Below are positions 49,894-58,463 of a stretch of DNA of 64,000 nucleotides, one piece after another. Source of the DNA: an uncultured Saprospiraceae bacterium (GTDB lineage: Bacteria; Bacteroidota; Bacteroidia; Chitinophagales; Saprospiraceae); the NCBI GenBank assembly GCA_937926205.1, contig CALEYL010000017.1:1-64000 (forward strand), read 5' to 3'. The notes under the pieces are model-generated. The model worked only from the letters and a program-made list of their open reading frames with translations, did no database searches and was not told the origin of the DNA. Position 1 is the first letter of the stretch. Every line of letters starts with the position of its first letter. The translations under genes were made by a program, and so were the position numbers.

Positions 49894-52338
49894 ATGGTCA
49901 AAAATTATTTCAACCTCGCGCTGCGGCATTTGTCCAAAAACCGCACGTATGCGGCCATCAACATCCTTGGCCTCGCCATCGGGGTTGCCGCATGTTTGCT
50001 GATCTTCAGACTTGTACGCTATGAATTGAGTTTCAATTCTTTTTATAAAAACCAGGACCGCATCGTTCGGATCGTAACGCACGACAAAAGTGAAACGGAA
50101 GGCGAAGGTTTTACGCCCGGCATTCCGATTCCGGCGATGGATGAAATGCAGGAAACCGTAACTCAGTTTGCCCAGTTTGCCCGGGTGCGCACCACCTGGC
50201 CTACCATTGCCATCCCGGATCCGTCCGGAAGCTCCAATGCCGCTGCAGGTCGTAAATTTAATACCGATGAAGAGCGGGAAACGGCCATATTCACTGAGCC
50301 TGCCTTTTTTCACATTTTTGACTGGCAATGGTTGTCCGGCGATCCAAAATCTTCCCTTTCAGACCCCAACAGCCTGGTTATGGCCAGATCCATGGCTGAA
50401 AAATGCTTTGGAACCTGGCAAATGGCCGTCGGTCAAACAGTACTGATGGACAACGCCGTGCTGCTTAAAGTGAACGGCATTGTGGAAGATTCGCCCGAAA
50501 ATTCAGATTTTCAATGCCACCTGATCATTTCTTACGCTACCCTCAAAAGCAAGGGCGATTTGTATGGGTTCAACCCGGATTGGGGCAGCACAAGCAGCAA
50601 TGACCAGGCTTTTGCCTTGTTGCACGACCGTCATCAATGGAATGCAGCATCTGCTTCCTTAGCCAAAGTTGGTCAGGAAGCACACTATAAGAATAGCCGA
50701 AACAAACGCGTGCATGTGTTGCAGGCGCTGTCGGATTTGCACTACGACGACCGCTACGGCAGCTCAGCAGGGACACACGTCACCCGTAAAAGCCGCCTGT
50801 GGGTCTTATCGAGCATCGGATTGCTGGTGCTCATCATGGCTTGCTTCAATTTTGTCAACTTAGCTACTGCACAGGCTGCGAGTCGTTCGCGTGAAGTTGG
50901 GGTTAGAAAGTCCTTAGGAGGCAGTCGCGGTCAGTTGGTCGCTCAGTTTATGGGGGAGACGGCAGTCATTGTTACCCTGGCCGTCGCTACAGGAGCCGCA
51001 CTGGCCGCTGTATCCGCGCCCTTGTTACAGTACATTTCCAATGTACCCAATGAGCAGCCGTTCCTTTCCGAGCCGATAACCTGGTTGTTTCTTGCCCTTA
51101 CCACATTTTTGGTCAGTGCAGGCAGCGGTTTTTATCCAGCCCTGATCCTGTCTGGTTTTGAGCCGGTTAAAGCCCTTAAAAACAGCATCACTTCAAAAAC
51201 AGTGGGCGGTGTTTCCCTCCGCAAAATACTGGTAGTAGGTCAGTTTGTGATTGCCCAGGCCCTGATCATCGGTACTTTAGTGACGGTGAGCCAGATGGAT
51301 TTTCTGCAAAAAATGGACCTGGGTTTCAAACCGGACCTCGTTTATGTGATCAGCGGCATCAATGGAGACAGTTTGAATCAGTCTCGTTTCGAGCGTTTCA
51401 AAAGCGATTTAAAAGCCCTGCCTGCCATTAAGTCTGTGAGTTTTAGCAGCGATGTGCCTTCTTCAAACAACAACTGGGCCAGCAATTTTGCACTGGGAAG
51501 TACGGAAGATGCGCCATTTGCTACGTTTATGAAGATCGTGGATGCGGACTATTTCGAGACCTACGGTTTACGGTTGGTTGCAGGTAAAATGATCCAGCCT
51601 TCCGATACAGCGCGCGACATTGTCGTCAATGAATTCATGCTGAGGAAACTGGGTTACAGCAATCCCGAAGAAGTACTGGGTAAAAACTTCAGACTGGGGG
51701 GCGGGTCGTTTAAACCCGTCGTTGGTGTCGTGGCTGATTTTACGGCCAATTCTGCCCACGAAGAAATGAAGCCCATGGCGATATTCAGCCGCAAGGAATA
51801 CTACGGTACTGTCGGTATGAAAATACAAGCTCAAAATCTGGTCGCCACGACCGCCGAAATACAGCGCCTTTTCGAACGCACTTTTCCTGAACAAGTCTTT
51901 GACGGGCAGTTTATGGATGAGCGCATTGCCGAATTTTACCGCGACGAAGCACGCTTTTCGGCGCTCTGCAAAGGTTTTGCCGGACTGGCCATTCTCATTT
52001 CCTGTCTTGGTCTGTATGGTTTGGCCACGCTCAGCACGGTGCAGCGCACCAAAGAAATCGGCATCCGCAAGGTACTCGGTGCTTCTGTCGGCAATGTTGT
52101 CGGGCTGCTGAGCAAAGACTTTTTATTGCTGGTCCTGCTGGCCGCTTTCGTAGCCATCCCACTTGCCTGGTACGCCATGAATGCCTGGTTGCAGGATTTT
52201 GTCTACCGCACAGCCTTGTCGTGGTGGATTTTTGCCGGGACCATCGGATTGTCGCTGCTTGTTGCCTTGATTACAGTTGGGTTACGCGCGTGGAGTGCCG
52301 CCAGGGCGAACCCGGTGAGGAGTTTGAGGAGTGAGTGA
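49894..52338 (+). CDS. FtsX-family ABC permease
   Basis: The 814-residue protein has an N-terminal helix (YAAINILGLAIGVAACLLIFRLVRY), a large periplasmic MacB-PCD domain (about 45-300) and a first FtsX core with three helices (about 305-450; LLVLIMACFNFVNLATAQAASRSREVGVRKSLGG). A second periplasmic domain and second FtsX core follow (about 690-814; LYGLATLSTVQRTKEIGIRKVLGASVGNVV). The repeated RxxEIGIRKxLG motif is typical. Such full-length duplicated permeases are common in Bacteroidota. It exports an unknown substrate with the adaptor and ATPases. Confidence 0.95.
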   Translation: MVKNYFNLALRHLSKNRTYAAINILGLAIGVAACLLIFRLVRYELSFNSFYKNQDRIVRIVTHDKSETEGEGFTPGIPIPAMDEMQETVTQFAQFARVRTTWPTIAIPDPSGSSNAAAGRKFNTDEERETAIFTEPAFFHIFDWQWLSGDPKSSLSDPNSLVMARSMAEKCFGTWQMAVGQTVLMDNAVLLKVNGIVEDSPENSDFQCHLIISYATLKSKGDLYGFNPDWGSTSSNDQAFALLHDRHQWNAASASLAKVGQEAHYKNSRNKRVHVLQALSDLHYDDRYGSSAGTHVTRKSRLWVLSSIGLLVLIMACFNFVNLATAQAASRSREVGVRKSLGGSRGQLVAQFMGETAVIVTLAVATGAALAAVSAPLLQYISNVPNEQPFLSEPITWLFLALTTFLVSAGSGFYPALILSGFEPVKALKNSITSKTVGGVSLRKILVVGQFVIAQALIIGTLVTVSQMDFLQKMDLGFKPDLVYVISGINGDSLNQSRFERFKSDLKALPAIKSVSFSSDVPSSNNNWASNFALGSTEDAPFATFMKIVDADYFETYGLRLVAGKMIQPSDTARDIVVNEFMLRKLGYSNPEEVLGKNFRLGGGSFKPVVGVVADFTANSAHEEMKPMAIFSRKEYYGTVGMKIQAQNLVATTAEIQRLFERTFPEQVFDGQFMDERIAEFYRDEARFSALCKGFAGLAILISCLGLYGLATLSTVQRTKEIGIRKVLGASVGNVVGLLSKDFLLLVLLAAFVAIPLAWYAMNAWLQDFVYRTALSWWIFAGTIGLSLLVALITVGLRAWSAARANPVRSLRSE

Positions 52339-52433
52339 AGCACGAGGCGGAGACTTGCGCCAGCAGCACGAGCAGAAAACTCGCACTAGCGAGGCTTTTC
52401 CAATCCAGATTACGGGCATAAACGACGGAACTA

Positions 52434-52793
52434 ATGAACCAATTTTTAAGTGTTTCTCCCGTATTGCCAAGCCAGGATATTGACAGAGATGTTGATTGGT
52501 ATAAAAAATATACGGGTTTCGAACCGGTTTATCAAGACGACATGTATGCCGTTATCAAACGAGAAAATCTTTACCTTCACTTACAGTGGCATGCAGATAC
52601 AGAAGATGATCCTTTGCTTGGTGGATCTGTTGTCAGAATAATCGTCAATAACATCAGACCAGTTTTTGAAGAATTCGTTGACCGGAAAACCGTAACGCCG
52701 GAAAAATTGCGGCTTGCAACGCCCTGGAATACCAATGAATTTGGGTTTTACGATTTGAACAACAATGCCATTTTTATGGTGGAGGGTTTATAA
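52434..52793 (+). CDS. VOC-family (glyoxalase/bleomycin-resistance-like) protein
   Basis: The 119-residue protein has a paired beta-alpha-beta-beta-beta fold (VLPSQDIDRDVDWYKKYTGFEP; LYLHLQW; NEFGFYDLNNNAIFMVEG). It resembles bleomycin-resistance-type VOC proteins. The metal-binding His/Glu set is incomplete, so a binding rather than catalytic role is possible. It stands 95 bp after the permease and may not belong to the exporter unit. Confidence 0.85.
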   Translation: MNQFLSVSPVLPSQDIDRDVDWYKKYTGFEPVYQDDMYAVIKRENLYLHLQWHADTEDDPLLGGSVVRIIVNNIRPVFEEFVDRKTVTPEKLRLATPWNTNEFGFYDLNNNAIFMVEGL

Positions 52794-52867
52794 AAGCTTA
52801 TCACAAAAAATAATGCAAACCTCATTGAAGGATTTGAAGACATCCGTGAAATCCAAAAGGCAAGTTT

Positions 52868-53025
52868 GCAAAAGGCAAGGTCAATAGATTTGAAGATGAG
52901 GTGATTTGAAAATTTGAAAATGGGCAGATGTCATTATGGTTCACGATAAATTTTCGTTTCCCCTTCGCCCAATCTTCAAATCAGCAAATTTTCAAATTTT
53001 CAAATTTATTTCCCTTGCCTTTTGC
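52868..53025. repeat. Palindrome of GGCAAAAGG and TTTGAAAAT words
   Basis: GCAAAAGGCAAGG (52868-52880) pairs exactly with CCTTGCCTTTTGC (53013-53025). Within it, GATTTGAAAATTTGAAAAT (52903-52921) and TGATTTGAAGAT-like words match complementary words at 52970-53006. The TTTGAAAAT word is the same as in the palindrome upstream of msrB. It is noncoding. Confidence 0.75.
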
Positions 53026-53054
53026 CATTTTGTTCCTTATTACAAAACGACCTT

Positions 53055-53238
53055 AGAGCTTGTTCGGGAATTCCTCAATTGACTTCGTCGAATCTTCGAT
53101 TTGGCTGCGAGTGGCAAATTTTATTTGATACCACGTTGAATTTTTTCGCCATAGCTGCCGGCTATGTCTGCAAAATTCGCCTCGTCTAAAATAAAATTTC
53201 CCTACCCTCGCTCAATCAGAAAATCCCGAACAAGCTCT
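53055..53238. mobile_element. 184-bp hairpin element abutting a stop codon
   Basis: The ends AGAGCTTGTTCGGGA and its complement are inverted. Pairing continues imperfectly through GCGAG...AAATTTTATTT and its complement to a central CATAGC-TGCCG-GCTATG palindrome. The right end supplies the last base of the TAA of the giant gene (53238-53240). The paralogous gene at 60498 has AGAGCTTAATGCG at the same place without the internal 180 bp. It is non-autonomous and MITE-like. Confidence 0.75.
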
Positions 53239-56200
53239 TAATGCGCGATCACCACGCGTTTGGTCACAGGCGCTTCGCCCTCCACTTCAATGGAGAGGAA
53301 ATAAACGCCGTCGTCGCCGTCCAGGTTGATGCGGAACAGCAGCGATCCATCCAGCTGCTTTTGCAGGACCAATTTGCCGTAAGCGTCAAAAACTTTTACC
53401 GTTCCAATTGGATTGGCGTACGCACTCAGGTCAACATTCACCTCTCCGGTAGTTGGGTTGGGATACACCTGCGGTGAAAAAGTCGAAGGCGCTGCAGGAG
53501 TTTGTGATGCCTGGATCAGCAAAGAGGTTCCTCCGATGATCTGAACATTGTCAAATGTTCCCGTTGTCGTTACATTGGAATTGATGCTTTCCGCAAACAC
53601 ACCTGCGTAAATACAGCCCGCCATGCTGATCGTTGCCGAAAAGGCAAAATTCCAGGTCGTCCCGTTTGCCGAGGTATAGCCCGTAAACACACTGCCGTTG
53701 CGCACCAAACGCAGCCACGTGTGCCCGGGTCGAAAATAGTTCAGATTGTTTACGGCGCCATTGGTCACGGTTCTGATCTCACGGCGGATATTGCCGTTGC
53801 TCTGCGTTTTGAGCGCCACTTTTTTGGAGCCTGGCGCCAGCGTTTCACGCAGGGTGATGCCTGCCCAACCCCCGCCTGCGACGTTTGCCACACGGGCGAT
53901 GATTTCGCCATTGCCGCACAATTGGCGGGAAACGAGGTGCAGCACATCGGCAGAGGAAGTGGAAAATCCGGTAGCCGATACCGTAAACTGGCCGTTCGTA
54001 CTGCAGGTTTTATATCCACTACTGCCATTGGCGTTGCCTACATTGTTGCTACTCCAGCCTTCCGGCAGCACTGCCCCTTCCTCTACTGTAATTTGTGCGG
54101 TGCAGGAGGCTGTATTCCCGGCAGCATCCTGAACCGTTACCGTTACCGGAATGGTCTGGTTGACCTGGTTGCAGCTAACCGTCGCCGGCGAAATATTGGT
54201 CACCGTCAATTCGCCGGAACAGTTGTCGGAAGAAGCCGTTGCATTAAACACATCCGTAGCTAAAAGGGTATAAGTGCCGGTTGCATTCACGAATACCGTC
54301 GTGTTTTTGCAAACCACCGTTGGCGGCGTTTCGTCCATTTTGGTGACGGTAAACTGGCAGAAATCGGTCAGGCCGTTTACATCGGTTACGGTCAAAGTTA
54401 CCGTCATGTTGCCTGCTCCCGAAACGGGGGTTCCGGCTGCCGGGGACTGGGTCACACCTTGTACCCCGCAATTATCGCCCGTTGTAGCCAGGGTCGTGTA
54501 ATTCGGCAGGGTCGCCGTACAATTTGCGCCAAGCACCAAAGTCTGCGTGCCCGGGCAGGTAATGCTCGGAGGCGTGTTGTCCTGAACCATTACGGTCGTT
54601 TGGCAGGAAGCACTGATGCCTTTTACATCCGTTATCGTCAAGGTGACCGTTTGGGGCGTCCCGACGTGGCTGCAATTGAACGAATTGGGTAACACCGTTA
54701 TGGTTTGCAGGCCGCAATCGGCTGTGCTGCCGTTATTTACATCCGAAACGGCAAGGCTCGCACTGTTGCCCACCAGGGCGATGGTAGCCGTTTTACAAAT
54801 GGCCTGGGGCGCATCACAACAATTCTCCGTCGTCAGTTGCCAGGGGATGATGCGGGTACAGCCGCCGCTGCCGTCCATTACTTTTACATAATAAGTGCGA
54901 ACGCCTTCCGGCAGAACCGTTGTAGGGGTAAAGGTATTGGTCGCCGTTACGTACGTTCCTGCCGACAGGGTAGCGGCTGTATTGGTGAACACGCCCACGA
55001 TGGTGAAATCTACCGGACTGCCGAGGCCGAAAGCCGGGCTGATGGCATCGCAGGTATTGGCCGTGGTGGGGGCAATGATGATTTCATTGTTCGTCACGTT
55101 CGGGATCGGGTTGCCCTGCGGATAGGCGATGATGCCGGTATTGGTCAAAGCCGAATTGGTGTGGGCTTGTGTCGTATTAAACGTCATTAACCCTGCATTG
55201 GTGAAGGTGCCCGTATTATTGAGGTTGTCAAAAACTGTGAGCGTGGCGCAGGCATTGTTGTTGAAGGTGGAGGTTGCGTCATTTTGCACCCCATCCACTG
55301 CCGTTTGTTTGATGCTGATGTCGCCACCGACATTGTTGTTGAACACAGTGGCAGCTCCTTGTACGTTGGCGATACCACTTCCCGTCAAGGGCGCGTTTTC
55401 GCCCATTCGAATCAAACCGGTGTTGGTAAATGCGTTGGCACTGACTATGCCGTTACCCACTCTGTCAATATGGATTTCTGCCCCTGCATTATTCGTGAAT
55501 GGAACATAACTTAGAATACCCGTACCTGTGCTGGCAATAGAGCCTATGTTGATTTTTCCACTATTTTGGACATTACCTGAACTATTCCAAATAGCACTAC
55601 CCCAGGCTCTGTTGAGGGTGATTTCACCTGTAGATGTATTGATCAAAGAGCCACCGTTGTTGTTCTGGATGCAATCCTGGGCAGACAGGGCTGTGCTTCC
55701 GATAAAAATATCCCCTGCATTGGTAAATGTCCCTCCATACAAATACAAGCCAATGGAATTTACATTATCAATTGAAATTGTTCCGTTATTATTGAAAATG
55801 CCCAGATTCCAGATGCCATAATTACCTATATTCGGTGAAGTACCGATGATAATCTGTCCGTTGTTTTGTACGGTTCCTTCAGAGTATATAGCATTTAGAA
55901 TGCCATAAACATTAATAGAGCCATTAATAGTCAGGCTACTTGTCCCATCTACGGTCAATAATGCCCCAGGCTCTACAACCACTGACCTGGCAAGCGCCGC
56001 CGTGCCACCCATGATGACAGGGTCATTAGCCACATTGGGTATCGTCACATTATCTACAGCCGTAGGTACGCTGCCATCCGCCCAGTTGCCGGGGGTGGCC
56101 CAGTCGGTAGAGATGCAGCCCGTCCAGGTATCGCTGGTGGTGGAAGCGGTAAATGGCGAACTCAGCACTACGGGGTTGCTTCCGTAGGTGGTTTCGCAAG

Positions 56201-57206
56201 ACGGGTTGGCTTGCTGGCGCACTTTGATGTGGTAATTCCCTGCAGCAAGGCCATTAAATACGGGATTGGTATCCCAGGTCCCGCCATTGTTGATGCTATA
56301 TTCCAGCGTACCGGTGCCCGTAGCGTTTACGGTAATTGCGCCGCCAGATGGTGCGCCGCAGGTAGGTTGCGTAACGGTGGGCGCCGTGACGACAGGCGGG
56401 GTACAAACAACAATATTGCTCAAAGAAAAATCATCAACACCGAGGGCGTCTTCCTGATTGGGATTGCCGCCCGGTGCCGCAGTTGCATTAAAATTCAACC
56501 ACCGAAAGCAAAAGGTATTGCCGGGTGCGATGTTTAAACCGGAAATGGTGGCTGAAAACACCGCTGAATGCCGGATAGAACCGCCACCTATGGTTGGGGA
56601 GCCGGGATTGAAATAGTCTAATGCCGTAAACGCTGTCCAGGTACCTGCGCCGTTGATGGCCGTGGTATTTTGGTTGTATTGGAACACGAGGCCGTCCTGC
56701 CTGTTCGGGGAACTTACCCGCCAGGTTTCCCCGGTATAGGTTACGGTCATTGAAGTAATGGTAGAACCGGTATTGTTGGTGAAACAGACGCCGATTGTTG
56801 TATTCAGCGAATCCTCGTATACACTTGGTACACTTCCAAATGCCCGGTCCGAATCTCCGGTCGCGCCGAAACTGTAGGTGTCATACGTTACCTGAAAGAA
56901 TTCCCCCGATGCGTCTCCTGCCCGGTAGGTCGTATTGGCAAAAACGCCGAAACTTGTTGTTTCGAAAAAAGCCCAGCCGGCAGGAACAGCAGTATGCCCG
57001 GTACCCGAAATGGGGAGGGTATTGAAGTTTTCAGTATAGGTAAAACTGCTGTTGGGTACAGAAATTTGTGCCCAGGTAGCACCAGTGAATCCCAATAACA
57101 CAATCAGGACAAGAGCGCAATGCAAATTATGGAGATAGGCGTACTTCCTGCCTAAGAACTGCAGGTTGCGGCGCCGCTTGTACGAAAAAGTTGGTGTTGA
57201 TAACAT
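53238..57206 (-). CDS. Giant T9SS-secreted HYR protein
   Basis: The 1322-residue protein has an extended signal peptide (about 1-46, ending GFTGATWAQ). It has an N-terminal jelly-roll-like domain (about 50-270; FTYTENFNTLPISGTGH), a SprB-like unit (about 275-350) and a G8/beta-helix-like stretch rich in NNG turns (about 360-720). A Cys-containing domain with DVNNGSTADCGLQT, one full HYR unit plus flanking HYR-like units (about 800-1060), the shared lectin-like module and a T9SS sorting domain (VYPNPTTGEVNVDL... KRVVIAH) follow. It is probably an adhesin or surface fibre. The 3' half is nearly identical at DNA level to the paralog at 60498. Confidence 0.9.
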   Translation of the reverse strand: MLSTPTFSYKRRRNLQFLGRKYAYLHNLHCALVLIVLLGFTGATWAQISVPNSSFTYTENFNTLPISGTGHTAVPAGWAFFETTSFGVFANTTYRAGDASGEFFQVTYDTYSFGATGDSDRAFGSVPSVYEDSLNTTIGVCFTNNTGSTITSMTVTYTGETWRVSSPNRQDGLVFQYNQNTTAINGAGTWTAFTALDYFNPGSPTIGGGSIRHSAVFSATISGLNIAPGNTFCFRWLNFNATAAPGGNPNQEDALGVDDFSLSNIVVCTPPVVTAPTVTQPTCGAPSGGAITVNATGTGTLEYSINNGGTWDTNPVFNGLAAGNYHIKVRQQANPSCETTYGSNPVVLSSPFTASTTSDTWTGCISTDWATPGNWADGSVPTAVDNVTIPNVANDPVIMGGTAALARSVVVEPGALLTVDGTSSLTINGSINVYGILNAIYSEGTVQNNGQIIIGTSPNIGNYGIWNLGIFNNNGTISIDNVNSIGLYLYGGTFTNAGDIFIGSTALSAQDCIQNNNGGSLINTSTGEITLNRAWGSAIWNSSGNVQNSGKINIGSIASTGTGILSYVPFTNNAGAEIHIDRVGNGIVSANAFTNTGLIRMGENAPLTGSGIANVQGAATVFNNNVGGDISIKQTAVDGVQNDATSTFNNNACATLTVFDNLNNTGTFTNAGLMTFNTTQAHTNSALTNTGIIAYPQGNPIPNVTNNEIIIAPTTANTCDAISPAFGLGSPVDFTIVGVFTNTAATLSAGTYVTATNTFTPTTVLPEGVRTYYVKVMDGSGGCTRIIPWQLTTENCCDAPQAICKTATIALVGNSASLAVSDVNNGSTADCGLQTITVLPNSFNCSHVGTPQTVTLTITDVKGISASCQTTVMVQDNTPPSITCPGTQTLVLGANCTATLPNYTTLATTGDNCGVQGVTQSPAAGTPVSGAGNMTVTLTVTDVNGLTDFCQFTVTKMDETPPTVVCKNTTVFVNATGTYTLLATDVFNATASSDNCSGELTVTNISPATVSCNQVNQTIPVTVTVQDAAGNTASCTAQITVEEGAVLPEGWSSNNVGNANGSSGYKTCSTNGQFTVSATGFSTSSADVLHLVSRQLCGNGEIIARVANVAGGGWAGITLRETLAPGSKKVALKTQSNGNIRREIRTVTNGAVNNLNYFRPGHTWLRLVRNGSVFTGYTSANGTTWNFAFSATISMAGCIYAGVFAESINSNVTTTGTFDNVQIIGGTSLLIQASQTPAAPSTFSPQVYPNPTTGEVNVDLSAYANPIGTVKVFDAYGKLVLQKQLDGSLLFRINLDGDDGVYFLSIEVEGEAPVTKRVVIAH

Positions 57207-57502
57207 GAATTTCCTAATTCTTTAGGTGATGAAATAGTGTTTGTTTGCAGATTAAAAAAAACTGCTGTTGCGTATTTGAAAGCGTGGTTATTGATCTTCA
57301 AACTTGCTTAATTTCAAGCGGTAAGATAACCACTATCTTCCCGGCAGGTCATTTCCCTTTCCGAGTGAGCGGGTTGGTTTTCCGAATGAAATGGGGGGTG
57401 GGTATTTTATTGAGGAGATGGTCATTGTTTGGAGTTCGAGAAGCCACTCAGATCTGTTTTTTACTGGTCATTACTTCAAAAGTATTTCCACAGGATGTTT
57501 TT

Positions 57503-58258
57503 CTAAATCACTTTAAGGCGCTGCATGAGTTCTTCCTGAAAAGACCGGCTTACCGACAGTGTTTTCTGGCCAATATTGACGTAGTTGTACCCATCACTGA
57601 TGGCGTCAATTTTGGCGACGTTGATGATGTGTGAGCGGTGGATGCGAAGGAAGTCCCTCGAGTTGAGTTTTTCTTCCAAAGCCCCCAGCGAAAGGGTCAT
57701 GAGGTATTCAGCATCAGCGGTGAATATTTTGCAATAGCTGCGTTCTGCTTCCGCAAAAAGGATATCATGAAGGTAAATTTTTATCATTTTACCCTTGTGT
57801 CGCACAAAGATGCGGTCGGCAAGGATGTAGGCATGCTCCTGCGGCCCGCCAAGGTGTACGAGCGCTTGTCCGGTATGTTCTTCCGCCAGCCGGATCATGG
57901 CCAATTCAATGGCGCGTTGGAGGTCGGAGAGCTGGAACGGTTTGGAAATGAAGGCGTAGGGGCGCGTTGTCTTGGCGCGGTCAAAAGTCGCGTCGTCGGT
58001 ATGAGAGGTGAGGAAAATAACAGGCGTCTGATATTGTTCATAAATCAGACGGGCCGTTTCCACGCCATCAAGGGTACCTTTGAGGGTAATGTCCATGAGC
58101 ACCAGATCGGGCAGTGTGGCTTCCATACTTTTGAGGGCGTCCTCTCCGCGCGGAGTAATGCCTGTGATTTCATAGCCCAGGCCACTGAGCATCATAGAAA
58201 TGTCGGCGGCAATAATCATTTCGTCCTCTACAATAAGTATCTTGACAGGATTCATCAT
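57503..58258 (-). CDS. LytTR-family response regulator
   Basis: The 251-residue protein has a receiver with EDE, Asp56 in LVLMDITLKGTLDG, the Thr in FLTSHTDD and Lys in FISKPFQ. The LytTR domain is at about 145-250 (FVRHKGKMIKIYLHDILFAE, FLRIHRSHIINVAKID). It is divergent from the TPR histidine kinase across a 205-bp gap, and probably its partner. The 296-bp gap on its 3' side (57207-57502) contains nothing I can support. Lying between two giant adhesin paralogs, it may control them (inferred). Confidence 0.95.
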   Translation of the reverse strand: MMNPVKILIVEDEMIIAADISMMLSGLGYEITGITPRGEDALKSMEATLPDLVLMDITLKGTLDGVETARLIYEQYQTPVIFLTSHTDDATFDRAKTTRPYAFISKPFQLSDLQRAIELAMIRLAEEHTGQALVHLGGPQEHAYILADRIFVRHKGKMIKIYLHDILFAEAERSYCKIFTADAEYLMTLSLGALEEKLNSRDFLRIHRSHIINVAKIDAISDGYNYVNIGQKTLSVSRSFQEELMQRLKVI

Positions 58259-58463
58259 AAAATCAAACTACTTTTCCTGGCTGGTGGAATCCATAAGGCA
58301 AAGGTAACAAAACAATTTGCAGGGAGTTTTGATAAACAGCAGATAACTCCACCTAAATTGCTACATTGTTTTTTGGGTAATGGTAAAAATTTTCACCCCG
58401 GAAATTTAGGACGGAGCCATTCCCCCCTGGGTGTCATTTGTTCCACGGTTAAACTCATCATTT

